Assembly: GCA_902802755.1 (NCBI GenBank)
Contig: CADCNH010000012.1
Span: 16,181 to 80,180, forward strand
Direction of reading: 5' to 3'
Origin: an uncultured Bacteroidota bacterium
Lineage (GTDB): Bacteria; Bacteroidota; Bacteroidia; Bacteroidales; WCHB1-69
DNA length: 64,000 nt
Shown here: positions 35,641-44,670 of the stretch, piece after piece
How positions within the stretch are numbered: position 1 is the stretch's first letter
Layout of the letters: each line of letters opens with the position of its first letter
Made by a program: the position numbers and the translations under genes
The notes under the pieces: generated by a model
What the model was told of the DNA's origin: nothing
Databases searched by the model: none
What the model saw: only the letters and a program-made list of their open reading frames with translations

Positions 35641-38109
35641 ATGAGCGACGAACAAACTGCCATGGATTTGCTGTTTGCCGAACCAGTGTATTCTGATACG
35701 GAACAAACAAACCAGTTGTTCTTGCAAGCGCTGCAGGAAGAATTGATTTTTCATTATGAGCATAATGAAATGTACCGTCAGTTCTGCGACCGCAAAGGCT
35801 TTGATCCGCACGCTAAAATTAGTTCCCTGGAGACCATTCCACCTGTAGCCGTGAGTGTGTTCAAAGACCTAGGAATGGGTCTGGCTTCAGTACCCAAAGA
35901 AGACATCAAGCTACGACTGCAGTCATCCGCAACTTCTGGCACGCCCAGCACCATTGTGGTGGATAAGATTACCTCCAAACGCCAAGCCAAAGCCATGGTG
36001 AAAGTAATCCAAGAAGCCATTGGCCGTGAACGCAAACCCTTCCTGGTGATGGACATCGACCCTCGCTCAGAGTTCCGGGCTTTGTTAGGCGCTCGTTTTG
36101 CCGCCATTACCGGCTATCTGAACTTTGCCAGCAAAGCAGGATATTTCCTTAAAGCCAAAGACGGTGTTTCCTACTTCGATGTAGATGCCATGCAGGATTA
36201 TGTGGCCACCATTCCAGAAGACCAGCCTGTAGTGGTATTTGGTTTCACATACATACTCTATAGCAATGTGTTGAAAGCCATTCGCGAGAAAGGTATCACC
36301 ATTTCATTGCCCAAAGGCTCGAAAATTATCCATATAGGAGGTTGGAAGAAACTCGAAAGCGAGAAAATCAGCAAGGAACTCTTCAATCAACAATTGGCCG
36401 ACTGCTTTGGCATCGAACCAGTGGATGTGATTGACATATACGGATTTACAGAACAGATGGGGCTAAACTATCCCGACTGTCCCTGCGGCTGCAAACACGA
36501 GTCCAGCTACGTAAAAGTACTAGTTCGTGACGTAGTGACCAACGAGGTGTTACCCGCTGGTGAAGAAGGAAAATTGGAATTTATTACCCCTGTGCCGCAT
36601 AGTTATCCAGGCAATTTGGTTTTGACCGATGATCTCGGAATGATCATAGACGGAGAGTGCCCTTACGGTCGTGCCGGCAAGCGTTTTAAGATTTTAGGCC
36701 GCTTGAAGAAAGCCGAAATTCGTGGTTGCGGTGACATCCTATCCAACAAACTCACATTTCAGAAGCGTTCTACCAGTGCGGTCAACGACGACCGTTTAGA
36801 AATTCAATATTTCACCAATGAATTGTTGGAAGACGAATCTTCTGAGAAAATATTTCAGGGTATGATCGATTCCTTAAGAAGTCAACTGCCTTGGTTACGC
36901 AAACAACCTATTGACGCACTGATAGGCTTGATTGACGCCGCTGCCAAGCGTTGGGCCACCGACCCGAAATACCTGTTTTTGAAAGACAAGGGCCTGAACT
37001 TCTTGGCAACTTGGTGCAGCGAACGGCATTTGCGTGAGGTGGCCGAGTTTGGCTTGCGGAACAACGTTTCGTATGCCGACACCTATCTGCCGTTCCCCGA
37101 TTCTGCCAAGCATCTGTTGAAAGCCAATTCCCGTGGCTTGGTTTGTCACTGGATGGCAGGCAATGTGCAGATATTGGGATTGTTTGCACTGGTGCAATGC
37201 ATCATGACCAAGAATGTGAACCTGCTGAAAGTTTCCTCACATGATGACGGCGTGTTTGCCAGTCTTTTGAGTGCCTTCGAAGGCTTAACTTATACTACTC
37301 CAAACGGCTATACCATTAAGGGTGACGACCTATTGAAGACGATGGGAGTGATATACTTCTCACGCAATGCTGTGAAATTGGGCGAACTGATGTCCAAAAA
37401 CGCTGATGTACGTATTGCATGGGGAGGACGTGAGGCTGTAGAAACCGTGGCGGCTTATCCCTCCAAGTACGACTGTGAAACTGTTATTTTCGGACCAAAG
37501 TTGTCATTTGCTGTGGTGAGCAAAGAAATGCTCACTGATGAGCAAGCTGCAAAGAAACTGGCCCGACGTGTATCTGTGGATGTCTCTGTTTTCGATCAGA
37601 CAGGTTGCGCTTCCGCACATAATCTTTTCATAGAAAAAGGCGGTGCGATAACCCCGGAACGTTTCTGTGAGATTCTTAACGAATCGATGGGCAAGACGGA
37701 AATTCAGATTCCGAAGCCTACTATGTCTCCCGAGCAGGTGTCGGCGGTACATTCCATCCGCGGAGTGTATGACTTCTGCGGTTTGTCCATCGGCAGCGAG
37801 ACGATGTCATACTCCATCTTGTTGGACGACAAAGACGAATTGCACAAGCCCGTGTATTCACGAGTTTTATTTGTCCATGCCGTGGATAGCATTATGCAAG
37901 CCACCAGGCATATCACAGAAGACATCCAGACCATTGGCATCGAAGCTACTCCAGAACAAGCTATTGCCTTTGCTGAAGCAGCCACCCCAATGGGAGCCGT
38001 CCGCTTCCCACAGATTGGCCGTATGCTCAACTTTGAGATGCCCTGGGATGGCATAGTACTGATTGACAGATTAGTAAAATGGAATACACTATTAGGACCG
38101 CTGGTTTAA
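35641..38109 (+). CDS. Fused LuxE-like acyl-protein synthetase and LuxC-like acyl reductase
   Basis: The 822-residue protein joins two domains of the fatty acid reductase of luminous bacteria. Residues about 1-370 resemble LuxE, an adenylate-forming acyl-protein synthetase (SSATSGTPSTIVV, IHIGGWKKLE, DIYGFTEQMGL and a cysteine-rich CPCGCKHES). Residues about 410-822 resemble LuxC, an NAD(P)H-dependent acyl reductase in the aldehyde dehydrogenase superfamily (LVCHWMAGNVQILGLFALVQ). Its likely catalytic cysteine is C656 in FDQTGCASAHN. Together they would reduce an activated acyl group to an aldehyde. No luxA or luxB is present, so light production is not implied. It is the last gene of the acyl set. 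Confidence 0.9.
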   Translation: MSDEQTAMDLLFAEPVYSDTEQTNQLFLQALQEELIFHYEHNEMYRQFCDRKGFDPHAKISSLETIPPVAVSVFKDLGMGLASVPKEDIKLRLQSSATSGTPSTIVVDKITSKRQAKAMVKVIQEAIGRERKPFLVMDIDPRSEFRALLGARFAAITGYLNFASKAGYFLKAKDGVSYFDVDAMQDYVATIPEDQPVVVFGFTYILYSNVLKAIREKGITISLPKGSKIIHIGGWKKLESEKISKELFNQQLADCFGIEPVDVIDIYGFTEQMGLNYPDCPCGCKHESSYVKVLVRDVVTNEVLPAGEEGKLEFITPVPHSYPGNLVLTDDLGMIIDGECPYGRAGKRFKILGRLKKAEIRGCGDILSNKLTFQKRSTSAVNDDRLEIQYFTNELLEDESSEKIFQGMIDSLRSQLPWLRKQPIDALIGLIDAAAKRWATDPKYLFLKDKGLNFLATWCSERHLREVAEFGLRNNVSYADTYLPFPDSAKHLLKANSRGLVCHWMAGNVQILGLFALVQCIMTKNVNLLKVSSHDDGVFASLLSAFEGLTYTTPNGYTIKGDDLLKTMGVIYFSRNAVKLGELMSKNADVRIAWGGREAVETVAAYPSKYDCETVIFGPKLSFAVVSKEMLTDEQAAKKLARRVSVDVSVFDQTGCASAHNLFIEKGGAITPERFCEILNESMGKTEIQIPKPTMSPEQVSAVHSIRGVYDFCGLSIGSETMSYSILLDDKDELHKPVYSRVLFVHAVDSIMQATRHITEDIQTIGIEATPEQAIAFAEAATPMGAVRFPQIGRMLNFEMPWDGIVLIDRLVKWNTLLGPLV

Positions 38110-38120
38110 AACAACAACAA

Positions 38121-39053
38121 ATGAGCAAAGTATCGATAATAGGAGCCGGATCTGTAGGTACAAGTTGTGCCTATACCCTCGCCCAACGTGGCTTGGTCAA
38201 CGAGATTGTGCTCCTGGACATTGTAGCCGGCGTGGCGGAAGGTAAAGCACTGGATATGCGCCAAGCTGCTGCTATCCAGCGTTTCGACACCAAAATCACA
38301 GGGGTGACAAACGATTACAATGCCACCAACGACTCTGACATTGTGGTGCTTACTTCTGGCGTAGCGCGTAAACCCGGTATGTCTCGCAACGACTTGATTA
38401 CCACCAATGCTAGCATCATTAAAAATGTGGTGGAGCAAGTAACGGAACACTCCCCGGAAGGCATCATTATTGTAGTGTCAAATCCATTGGATGTCTTGTG
38501 TTACTGTGCCTATACCATTTCCAAATTCCCCAAGAACCGAGTGATGGGCATGTCGGGGTTATTGGACATTACCCGATACAAGTCATTCCTTTCCGAAAAA
38601 TTGCATGTGTCCACCAAAGATATCCAAGCACTCATTTTGGGTGGACATGGCAGCACTATGGTACCCATGCCGCGCTATACCACCATCGGTGGAATTCCTT
38701 TGCGCCAATGGATGGGAGATGAGGAGATTGAGGAAGTTATAGCTCGCACTCGTCTTGGCGGTGACGAAATCATCCAGTTATTGGGGACTTCCGGTTGGCA
38801 TGCTGCTGGTGCCTCCATCTGCCAGATGATTGAAGCTATCATCTGCGACCAGAAGCGTGTCTTCCCCGTATGCGCCTACCTCGAAGGCGAATACGGACTA
38901 AACGACATTTATATTGGTGTACCTGTCATTCTTGGTGCCAACGGAGTGGAGAAAATCATCGAACTTGAATTAGACGAAGAAGATGCCATTCGTTTCTATG
39001 AGTCAGAGAAGGAAGTAAGGGGGAATGTAAATGTAATGAAACGAATGAAATAA
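38121..39053 (+). CDS. mdh: Malate dehydrogenase
   Basis: The 310-residue LDH/MDH-fold protein has the NAD loop VSIIGAGSVGTSCAYTL, the substrate-binding arginines in VARKPGMSRNDL, VSNPLDVLCY and the catalytic histidine of LGGHGSTMVP. GMSRNDL indicates malate rather than lactate. The ATG at 38121 gives the canonical MSKVSIIGAG; an upstream start would overlap the LuxE-LuxC gene. It lies 11 bases after that gene and may be read through from the acyl operon, although it is probably the housekeeping enzyme. Confidence 0.88.
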   Translation: MSKVSIIGAGSVGTSCAYTLAQRGLVNEIVLLDIVAGVAEGKALDMRQAAAIQRFDTKITGVTNDYNATNDSDIVVLTSGVARKPGMSRNDLITTNASIIKNVVEQVTEHSPEGIIIVVSNPLDVLCYCAYTISKFPKNRVMGMSGLLDITRYKSFLSEKLHVSTKDIQALILGGHGSTMVPMPRYTTIGGIPLRQWMGDEEIEEVIARTRLGGDEIIQLLGTSGWHAAGASICQMIEAIICDQKRVFPVCAYLEGEYGLNDIYIGVPVILGANGVEKIIELELDEEDAIRFYESEKEVRGNVNVMKRMK

Positions 39054-39061
39054 ATAATTAA

Positions 39062-39253
39062 ATATCTTACATTAAGGAAATTTATATAGATTGTTGTGAC
39101 ATTGTCAATCAATTAAATATTCAAGAAGTCGATCGATTATTCATCTCGTCAGATGTTGTGGATGTTGGGATGTATACAAAAACGCTAATACCTGTTTCAT
39201 CAATTCATCTTCAAAACTTCCAACAGACTATAGCAAGACAAAGAAAACAATAG
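39062..39253 (+). pseudogene. Possible remnant of an unidentified coding sequence
   Basis: Between mdh and the next gene a frame stays open for 63 codons, with a protein-like composition (for example VNQLNIQEVDRLFISSDVV) and ending QQTIARQRKQ. It lacks an early start codon. It could be the C-terminal scrap of a lost gene. I do not recognise a family, and chance cannot be excluded. Confidence 0.3.
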
Positions 39254-39265
39254 CAATAGACACCT

Positions 39266-40315
39266 ATGAAACGTAGCATTTCCATCATCAACACTGAAAT
39301 TCAACTCATCAATGTCATTGAAGCTATTCATCATTTTGACTGTGAAGATAATTATTTGGTAATTGGTCAATTTAATATTCGACCTGAACGAATCCAAAAA
39401 ATCGAAAAAATGATGGAAGAGCCTTCATTCAAACAACATTTCAACAAAATCATACATCTGCCATTATATCTTTCAAACAAGAATCCACTTCGTTTTATAG
39501 GGTATTTATTAGCATATATCAAGTTCTTCTTTTTAATCTTGTTTTCAAAGAAATTTGATTGTTGTTTTTTTGGCGTGGTAACTGATATCATTGTCAAACC
39601 CATTGTCTTTCTCACGCAGTATAAGAACCCCCAATGCATGCTCTGTGTGATTGACGAAGGTATTCGCGTAACTGAAGATGCCAATGAACGAGTCAAGAAT
39701 GCAGAACTTATAACACTTCAGAACAAAAAAAAACCAAAGCTACTATACGGATATTACCAAGCAATAACAAGGAAATGGCTTTATCCCTCTATCACATACT
39801 TTTCCATCTTTCAACCTGTTTTGCTTCCTCAAGACACTCTTATACCTAACATGCATGTTTTTTTCAAGTCACATAGGATTTCTAACATCCAACTTTCAGA
39901 TAATGCTATTGTTATTGTCGGGCAACCCTTCTATGAACTGCACATTACTTCTTTGGAAAAATACCAAGAAATCATATGTCACATTGTAAATCATTTTTCT
40001 AGTAGAACTATTTATTATGCTCCTCACCCCATAGAAACTGAATACACAAAATGGCTACCTCAATTGGTCAGCATCATTAAATCTTTTTATCCATTAGAAT
40101 TAATCCTAATAAATAATCACATTGATACCCTTATTGGATTTTCTTCCACGGTTCTTTTCAACTATGCAACAATGGATCCTCAAAAAAATACATATTCGAT
40201 ATCATTAACAAAAGAAGACTATATTAACCCACCAACACAAGATCAAATAAATCTTTTCAATCAAAAATTACAACAATTTGGTATCCATATAGTCAATTCA
40301 AGTTTCTTTTTATAA
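39266..40315 (+). CDS. GT52-like sialyltransferase-fold protein, candidate pseudaminyltransferase
   Basis: The 349-residue protein resembles GT52/polysialyltransferase-type enzymes. It has a conserved acidic loop (CVIDEGIRVTED), a pair of histidines in YYAPHPIETEYTKW where CMP-sugar transferases have their PHP motif, and IGFSSTVLFNYA near the end. Members transfer CMP-activated nonulosonic acids. Here CMP-pseudaminic acid is the only such donor encoded nearby, so it is a candidate pseudaminyltransferase. Similarity is motif-level only. It is AT-rich compared with the genes before it. Confidence 0.6.
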   Translation: MKRSISIINTEIQLINVIEAIHHFDCEDNYLVIGQFNIRPERIQKIEKMMEEPSFKQHFNKIIHLPLYLSNKNPLRFIGYLLAYIKFFFLILFSKKFDCCFFGVVTDIIVKPIVFLTQYKNPQCMLCVIDEGIRVTEDANERVKNAELITLQNKKKPKLLYGYYQAITRKWLYPSITYFSIFQPVLLPQDTLIPNMHVFFKSHRISNIQLSDNAIVIVGQPFYELHITSLEKYQEIICHIVNHFSSRTIYYAPHPIETEYTKWLPQLVSIIKSFYPLELILINNHIDTLIGFSSTVLFNYATMDPQKNTYSISLTKEDYINPPTQDQINLFNQKLQQFGIHIVNSSFFL

Positions 40316-40325
40316 TACTTTTACA

Positions 40326-41288
40326 ATGAGTCTTCCCATTATTATAATTCATCAAGGTAATCCATTCTACTTAAGCACCTGCATACATCATGCCAAAGTA
40401 TATAATCCCAAAAATAAAATCTTTCTGTTAGGAGATGAAAGTAATCGTCATTTTGCCGACGAGCAAGTATCACACGTATTAATTTCGGATTACTTCACCC
40501 AAGCCAAAGCTTTTGAACCATTATACCGGCACCAAACCACAAATCCATATCACTATAATCTATTCTGTTTTCAAAGGTGGTTTTTACTGAAAGAATTTAT
40601 GGAGGCCATGCATTTCGAGCATGTTTTTGTATGTGAGTCCGATGAATTACTGTTTTGCGATGTAGAGAAGGAAAGCCTAAACTATTTGAATGTAGATTTC
40701 ACCCTTCTTAATGATCATTTGGCCAACTCCATCCTGATGAGTTATCCTGGAATTGTGAAATTTACAGAATTCTTAACTTCCGCATATTCTAATCCTGAAC
40801 TAACATCCACCATTGACAAACTTTATCAAGCACTTTTCTATAATGGAAAACGTGTTTCTATGGGTGGAATTGACGATATGACCTTGTTTAACATGTATAT
40901 TCAACAACACAGCTGCCAAATTCCCGACATAGGTTCTCCAATCAATGGATCTTGTTGGGATACTGGCATTCACCATGACACGGGTTTTCTGATGGAGAAA
41001 GGTATCAAAAAAATAACCTGGATAGATGACTTGCCATACGCCACTTATAAAAACGGGGAGTTGATTCGGATGTTAGGAATTCATTTTTTGGGTGGCCATA
41101 AAATGAAAGAGTTTTTATTTATGGTGGATGATAACAAGAAACACATTGACCCCAAAACGTTACGTTGGTTCATGGCCAAACAATGGATTATAAAGATATT
41201 CAACGGATTTAAGCGTTTCTCCTTCTTCTTTCGTCGCTTTATTCAAAAACAATCATGCAACTTCTGGCGTAAATGGTATAAAATTTAA
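40326..41288 (+). CDS. Putative glycosyltransferase of unknown family
   Basis: The 320-residue protein starts SLPIIIIHQGNPFYLSTCIH and has a possible metal site in FVCESDELLFCD, as in GT-A enzymes. It has no signal peptide, and its basic, aromatic C-terminus (about 280-320) could contact the membrane. It lies 10 bases after the GT52-like gene on the same strand and is convergent with the epimerase gene. A transferase for the same glycan is likely from context, but I do not recognise the family with confidence. Confidence 0.5.
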   Translation: MSLPIIIIHQGNPFYLSTCIHHAKVYNPKNKIFLLGDESNRHFADEQVSHVLISDYFTQAKAFEPLYRHQTTNPYHYNLFCFQRWFLLKEFMEAMHFEHVFVCESDELLFCDVEKESLNYLNVDFTLLNDHLANSILMSYPGIVKFTEFLTSAYSNPELTSTIDKLYQALFYNGKRVSMGGIDDMTLFNMYIQQHSCQIPDIGSPINGSCWDTGIHHDTGFLMEKGIKKITWIDDLPYATYKNGELIRMLGIHFLGGHKMKEFLFMVDDNKKHIDPKTLRWFMAKQWIIKIFNGFKRFSFFFRRFIQKQSCNFWRKWYKI

Positions 41289-41292
41289 TCCT

Positions 41293-42201
41293 TTACTTCT
41301 CAATCTCTCCCATCCATTTGTCAAACTTCCATTGCTTATCAACACTAATCATCGACTCGATTTCCTTCCCATCAAAAACAGTACTTCCCGACTCTATTTT
41401 CCAATCCATATCATTCCAAGGTATAAACGTAACAGGTGTACCGTAAACGTATGCGATTCTTTCTGCTATTTCCTTTAAGGAGAAAGTCTCACCAGCGATG
41501 TTGTATATATTATTGTCGCTTTCTGCCATAATCATAGAGTCCGCAATTTGCTGGCAAATGGACATGACATGTGTAAGGGTCCGCTTAATGCTGCCATCTC
41601 CATACAAGGTTATAGTTCCTCCACTTTTCGCCCGATTGAGAAATGCTCCCACTGTACCATAAGAGAATTCCCCATCAAACTGGTTTCCATATGGTACACA
41701 AATTCGATATACCGTATATTTGATATCAAAGCAATTTGCATACATTTTCAAATATCTTTCGCAGGCCAATTTGTTGACGGCATATATGGTTTTGCCTTCC
41801 TTTTCCGCTTCTTCCATCAAAGGTTGCTCCACACCTTTATAAACCAAACGTGTAGAGGGGAATATGATTTTAGGCTTCACTTCCATGCCTCTCACTTTGG
41901 AAAGGACGTTTAACAACCCTATTTCATTAACCTCTATAAAAGTTCTATAGTTGTCAAAACCGTTTTTTGTGCCAGTAATACCTGAGAACACAAAGAGATA
42001 GTCCACATCATAGTTAATGTGGTCATAATTATGGCAAATATCAAACTGCTCGTAATGAATTACAGCAGGAAGATTCGGATTCGGTTCCGACTGGACATCG
42101 TATGCGGACACTCTAAAGCCTTTCCGACTCAAATAATAGGCCAAATGCCGTCCAATATAGCCATTCGCGCCCAAAATAGTACATGATTGTTGTTTGTCCA
42201 T
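41293..42201 (-). CDS. NAD-dependent epimerase/4-ketoreductase (extended SDR)
   Basis: The 302-residue extended SDR has the cofactor loop ILGANGYIGRHLAYYL, a serine in FPSTRLVYKG and the catalytic YAVNK. It lies four bases after a Gfo/Idh/MocA oxidoreductase, itself after a 2,3-dehydratase, all on the minus strand. In dideoxysugar pathways the last step is a 4-ketoreductase of this superfamily, so this gene probably completes a nucleotide-linked 2,6-dideoxyhexose. The stereochemistry cannot be predicted. Confidence 0.8.
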   Translation of the reverse strand: MDKQQSCTILGANGYIGRHLAYYLSRKGFRVSAYDVQSEPNPNLPAVIHYEQFDICHNYDHINYDVDYLFVFSGITGTKNGFDNYRTFIEVNEIGLLNVLSKVRGMEVKPKIIFPSTRLVYKGVEQPLMEEAEKEGKTIYAVNKLACERYLKMYANCFDIKYTVYRICVPYGNQFDGEFSYGTVGAFLNRAKSGGTITLYGDGSIKRTLTHVMSICQQIADSMIMAESDNNIYNIAGETFSLKEIAERIAYVYGTPVTFIPWNDMDWKIESGSTVFDGKEIESMISVDKQWKFDKWMGEIEK

Positions 42202-42205
42202 AATC

Positions 42206-43177
42206 CTATCTGGTTAGTTTTGCAATAGTATCCAAAGCCTCACTCTGTTGCAGTATGGCCGTGTAATGCTTTTCACGAAAAGCAGGGTCGGAAATAATAT
42301 GATGGAACTCCATCATGGCCTTAACAAAATGATTGTCAGCCTCACAATCAATAATCTCTGTCTGATAATCATGCTCCCAGGTCAGTGTCGTGGCTTGGTC
42401 AACCTTAGGAGTATAGGCTTTGTTGACCGTCAGTTTTCCTTTGCTGCCCCAGATTTGATAGTTGCATTGGTAATAATTATCAAAACCGAAGGAGATGGAC
42501 GCTCCTATTCCATTCTCTCCTCTTAAGAATGCGCTGCCATACAGACTGCTTTTATGAGCTTGATCATAAAAAACTGATGCTCCCTGGACCTTCAATGAAT
42601 CTCCCAACAAATAAAACACGGCACGCACAGGATAACCACAGGCGTCAAAAATAGCCCCACCGCCAATTTCCCTGTCATAGCGGAAATTATCCGCATCCGG
42701 GAAGGGTGGAAAACCGAAGGATCCCGTAAAATAGCGGATCTCGCCAACCGCGCCATTAGCCAGCATTTCTTTCACCTTAAGGTTCTGGGAATGGTATTGG
42801 AACATGAAGCCTTCCATGAGCGCAACATTATGCGCGCGGGCATTCTGAACCATCTCCAATGCATCGCCCAATGTGAAAGCGATGGATTTCTCGGCATACA
42901 CATGCTTGCCGGCGCACAACGCCTTGTTAATCCATTCCTTGTGCAAGCCCGTTGGCAGAGGAAGATATACAGCATCTATATCCTTCCTTTGTAATAATTT
43001 TTCGTAAGGAGCCATGGCCTCACATCCAAATTCTTGGGCAAATATAGTGGCCTTGTCAAGTGTACGACTGGCTATAGCAACTAATTCAAAACACTCTGGC
43101 AATGAAAGGATTGCCGGAATAACAGAGCGATGTGCGATATTGGCACAGCCCAATACACCAATGCGGATTTTTTTCAT
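42206..43177 (-). CDS. Gfo/Idh/MocA oxidoreductase, probable NDP-hexose 3-ketoreductase
   Basis: The 323-residue protein has the N-terminal NAD(P) fold IRIGVLGCANIAHRSV, the catalytic-lysine motif VYAEKSIAF and GFMFQYHSQNLKV in the C-terminal domain. Enzymes of this family (such as KijD10) reduce the 3-keto product of NDP-hexose 2,3-dehydratases. The 2,3-dehydratase gene ends one base upstream of this start codon, which makes that role likely. The ATG at 43177 was chosen because an earlier start would lie inside that gene. Confidence 0.85.
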   Translation of the reverse strand: MKKIRIGVLGCANIAHRSVIPAILSLPECFELVAIASRTLDKATIFAQEFGCEAMAPYEKLLQRKDIDAVYLPLPTGLHKEWINKALCAGKHVYAEKSIAFTLGDALEMVQNARAHNVALMEGFMFQYHSQNLKVKEMLANGAVGEIRYFTGSFGFPPFPDADNFRYDREIGGGAIFDACGYPVRAVFYLLGDSLKVQGASVFYDQAHKSSLYGSAFLRGENGIGASISFGFDNYYQCNYQIWGSKGKLTVNKAYTPKVDQATTLTWEHDYQTEIIDCEADNHFVKAMMEFHHIISDPAFREKHYTAILQQSEALDTIAKLTR

Positions 43178-43178
43178 G

Positions 43179-44553
43179 TTACATTTCCAAAGATAGTAAC
43201 GCCAATAAATTACGCGTCGCAATATTCAAATAATTGTTGAATTTCATAAAAAGCAGCAACTGTGAGAAGGTCATCCAAAAGTAATTTTCAGGCACCTCAA
43301 TGGGAAATTCAGCAGGTGCCTCAATAATCATATTGAGATTTTGCTCCCGATAAAAACGTCCGCCTTCTTCTGATTGCAATGTTTTATGAATTATCCTGAA
43401 ACCATTCGGTTTGAGAAAAAATTCTATAAAAGGAACAGAATATTCATTCTGATACTCATGATAATTACCCGTCAAGCACTGCACCGTCGGGGCAATTTCC
43501 AATACGTCAAAACAACCGATTTCAACTTTTGCCTGAACCAAAAAATGATATACTCCATTAATTTTTTTGATAATAAAACCTATCAAACCTTCTTGTGCAG
43601 GATGTATCATAGGCTGATCCCAAGTGGTTACTTCCCGATTGTCTATCTGTACCCGCGTTCCAATCACCCCAGTTTTGCACCGCATAAAGAGGAATCCTTT
43701 CCACTAACAATTCATATTTTGACTTTAAATTCGTCATCCACGAAAGAATACTTTCAAGATCTTTCAGGGGCTTCTCGTTACATAGCAGGGAGAATAGCCG
43801 CTCGTTTTTTTCTGAAAAATTAGGAATATCGTCTTGCAACGATTGTATGTTGTTGAAATTCCCATAATTGATGGCGGAAATCACCGTACGCGTATCCATA
43901 TTCACCACATTATCCATTGACATCAAGTCTTTCAGCTGTTTCAGAGTGAGCCAAATGAAGTTGTCAGGAATTTCCAAGTGCTCACCTTCCGGAATTTCAA
44001 TAATAATATTACGGTTACGTTTCTTGAAAAAACGCGCTCCTTGTTCCGATTGGAGCTGGTCAACCAATACCGTCACCTCCTTTTCCCCATTAAAATACTC
44101 CAAAAAAGTAGGCGTTTTCCCTTGATGAACACGAGTATAATTGCTCTTTGTCGCCTGAAGTGTAGGGGACAACTGAACCACATTGATATTCCCGGGCTCG
44201 ATTTTGGCCTGCAACAAGAAATGCAAGATGCCATTTTTCATCTGCGTCAATATACCAAGAAAACCAATCTCCGGTTGGTTGATAATGGGTTGGTCCCAAG
44301 TTTCCTTCAAACCATAATTGGTATGTACGCGAATGCCATCAATACTAAAAAACTTTCCCGATATGTGTTTTATTCTTCCCTCTGCTCCATCATATAACCA
44401 CTTATCCATCTGATTAATGGGGACTTGTCGAATATCAACCTTGATACTTTCTCGCTTTTCATACAGCCATTGCAATATTTCCTCAGTCGATAAATGTCCA
44501 TAAGAGGAGGCCAATGCGGATTGAAGAAATTTAATATTTGTGGATGACTTCAT
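43179..44553 (-). pseudogene. NDP-hexose 2,3-dehydratase with internal deletion and frameshift
   Basis: The family (EvaA, TylCVI, SpnO) removes the C2 hydroxyl of an NDP-4-keto-6-deoxyhexose and has two homologous halves. The first half is intact (GRIKHISGKFFSIDGIRV, ETWDQPIINQPEIGFLGIL, LSPTLQATKSNYTRVHQG). In the second half the frame changes near 43660: the N-terminal frame reads LYAVQNW and the following frame resumes VIGTRVQIDNREVTTWDQPM. By comparison with the first half, about 17 residues with the IxHxSGxFF motif are missing there. Each half contributes to a functional enzyme, so this gene is probably inactive unless the junction is an assembly error. Confidence 0.85.
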
Positions 44554-44572
44554 TGTACATGAGTTTAGATGG

Positions 44573-44580
44573 CAAAGGTA
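44573..44580 (-). promoter_or_regulatory. -7 box for the dideoxysugar genes
   Basis: On the minus strand TACCTTTG lies 20 bases before the 2,3-dehydratase start and would serve the three-gene dideoxysugar group. No -33 TTG was found at the expected spacing. Confidence 0.5.
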
Positions 44581-44643
44581 CGAAATTATTCGCTTGGATT
44601 GAAAAAAATTACCAGTATGAAATAATTTTCGTAAACTATTTCG

Positions 44644-44651
44644 TATTTTTG
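44644..44651 (+). promoter_or_regulatory. -7 box for the YfhO-like gene
   Basis: TATTTTTG lies 19 bases before the ATG at 44671 and matches TAnnTTTG. Confidence 0.55.
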
Positions 44652-44670
44652 CATTTTAATATCTATTGTA

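Noticed and set aside
35641..38109. Bioluminescence operon
   Set aside because: Only LuxE- and LuxC-like domains are present. There is no luciferase (luxA/luxB) or luxD, and the context is a glycan locus.
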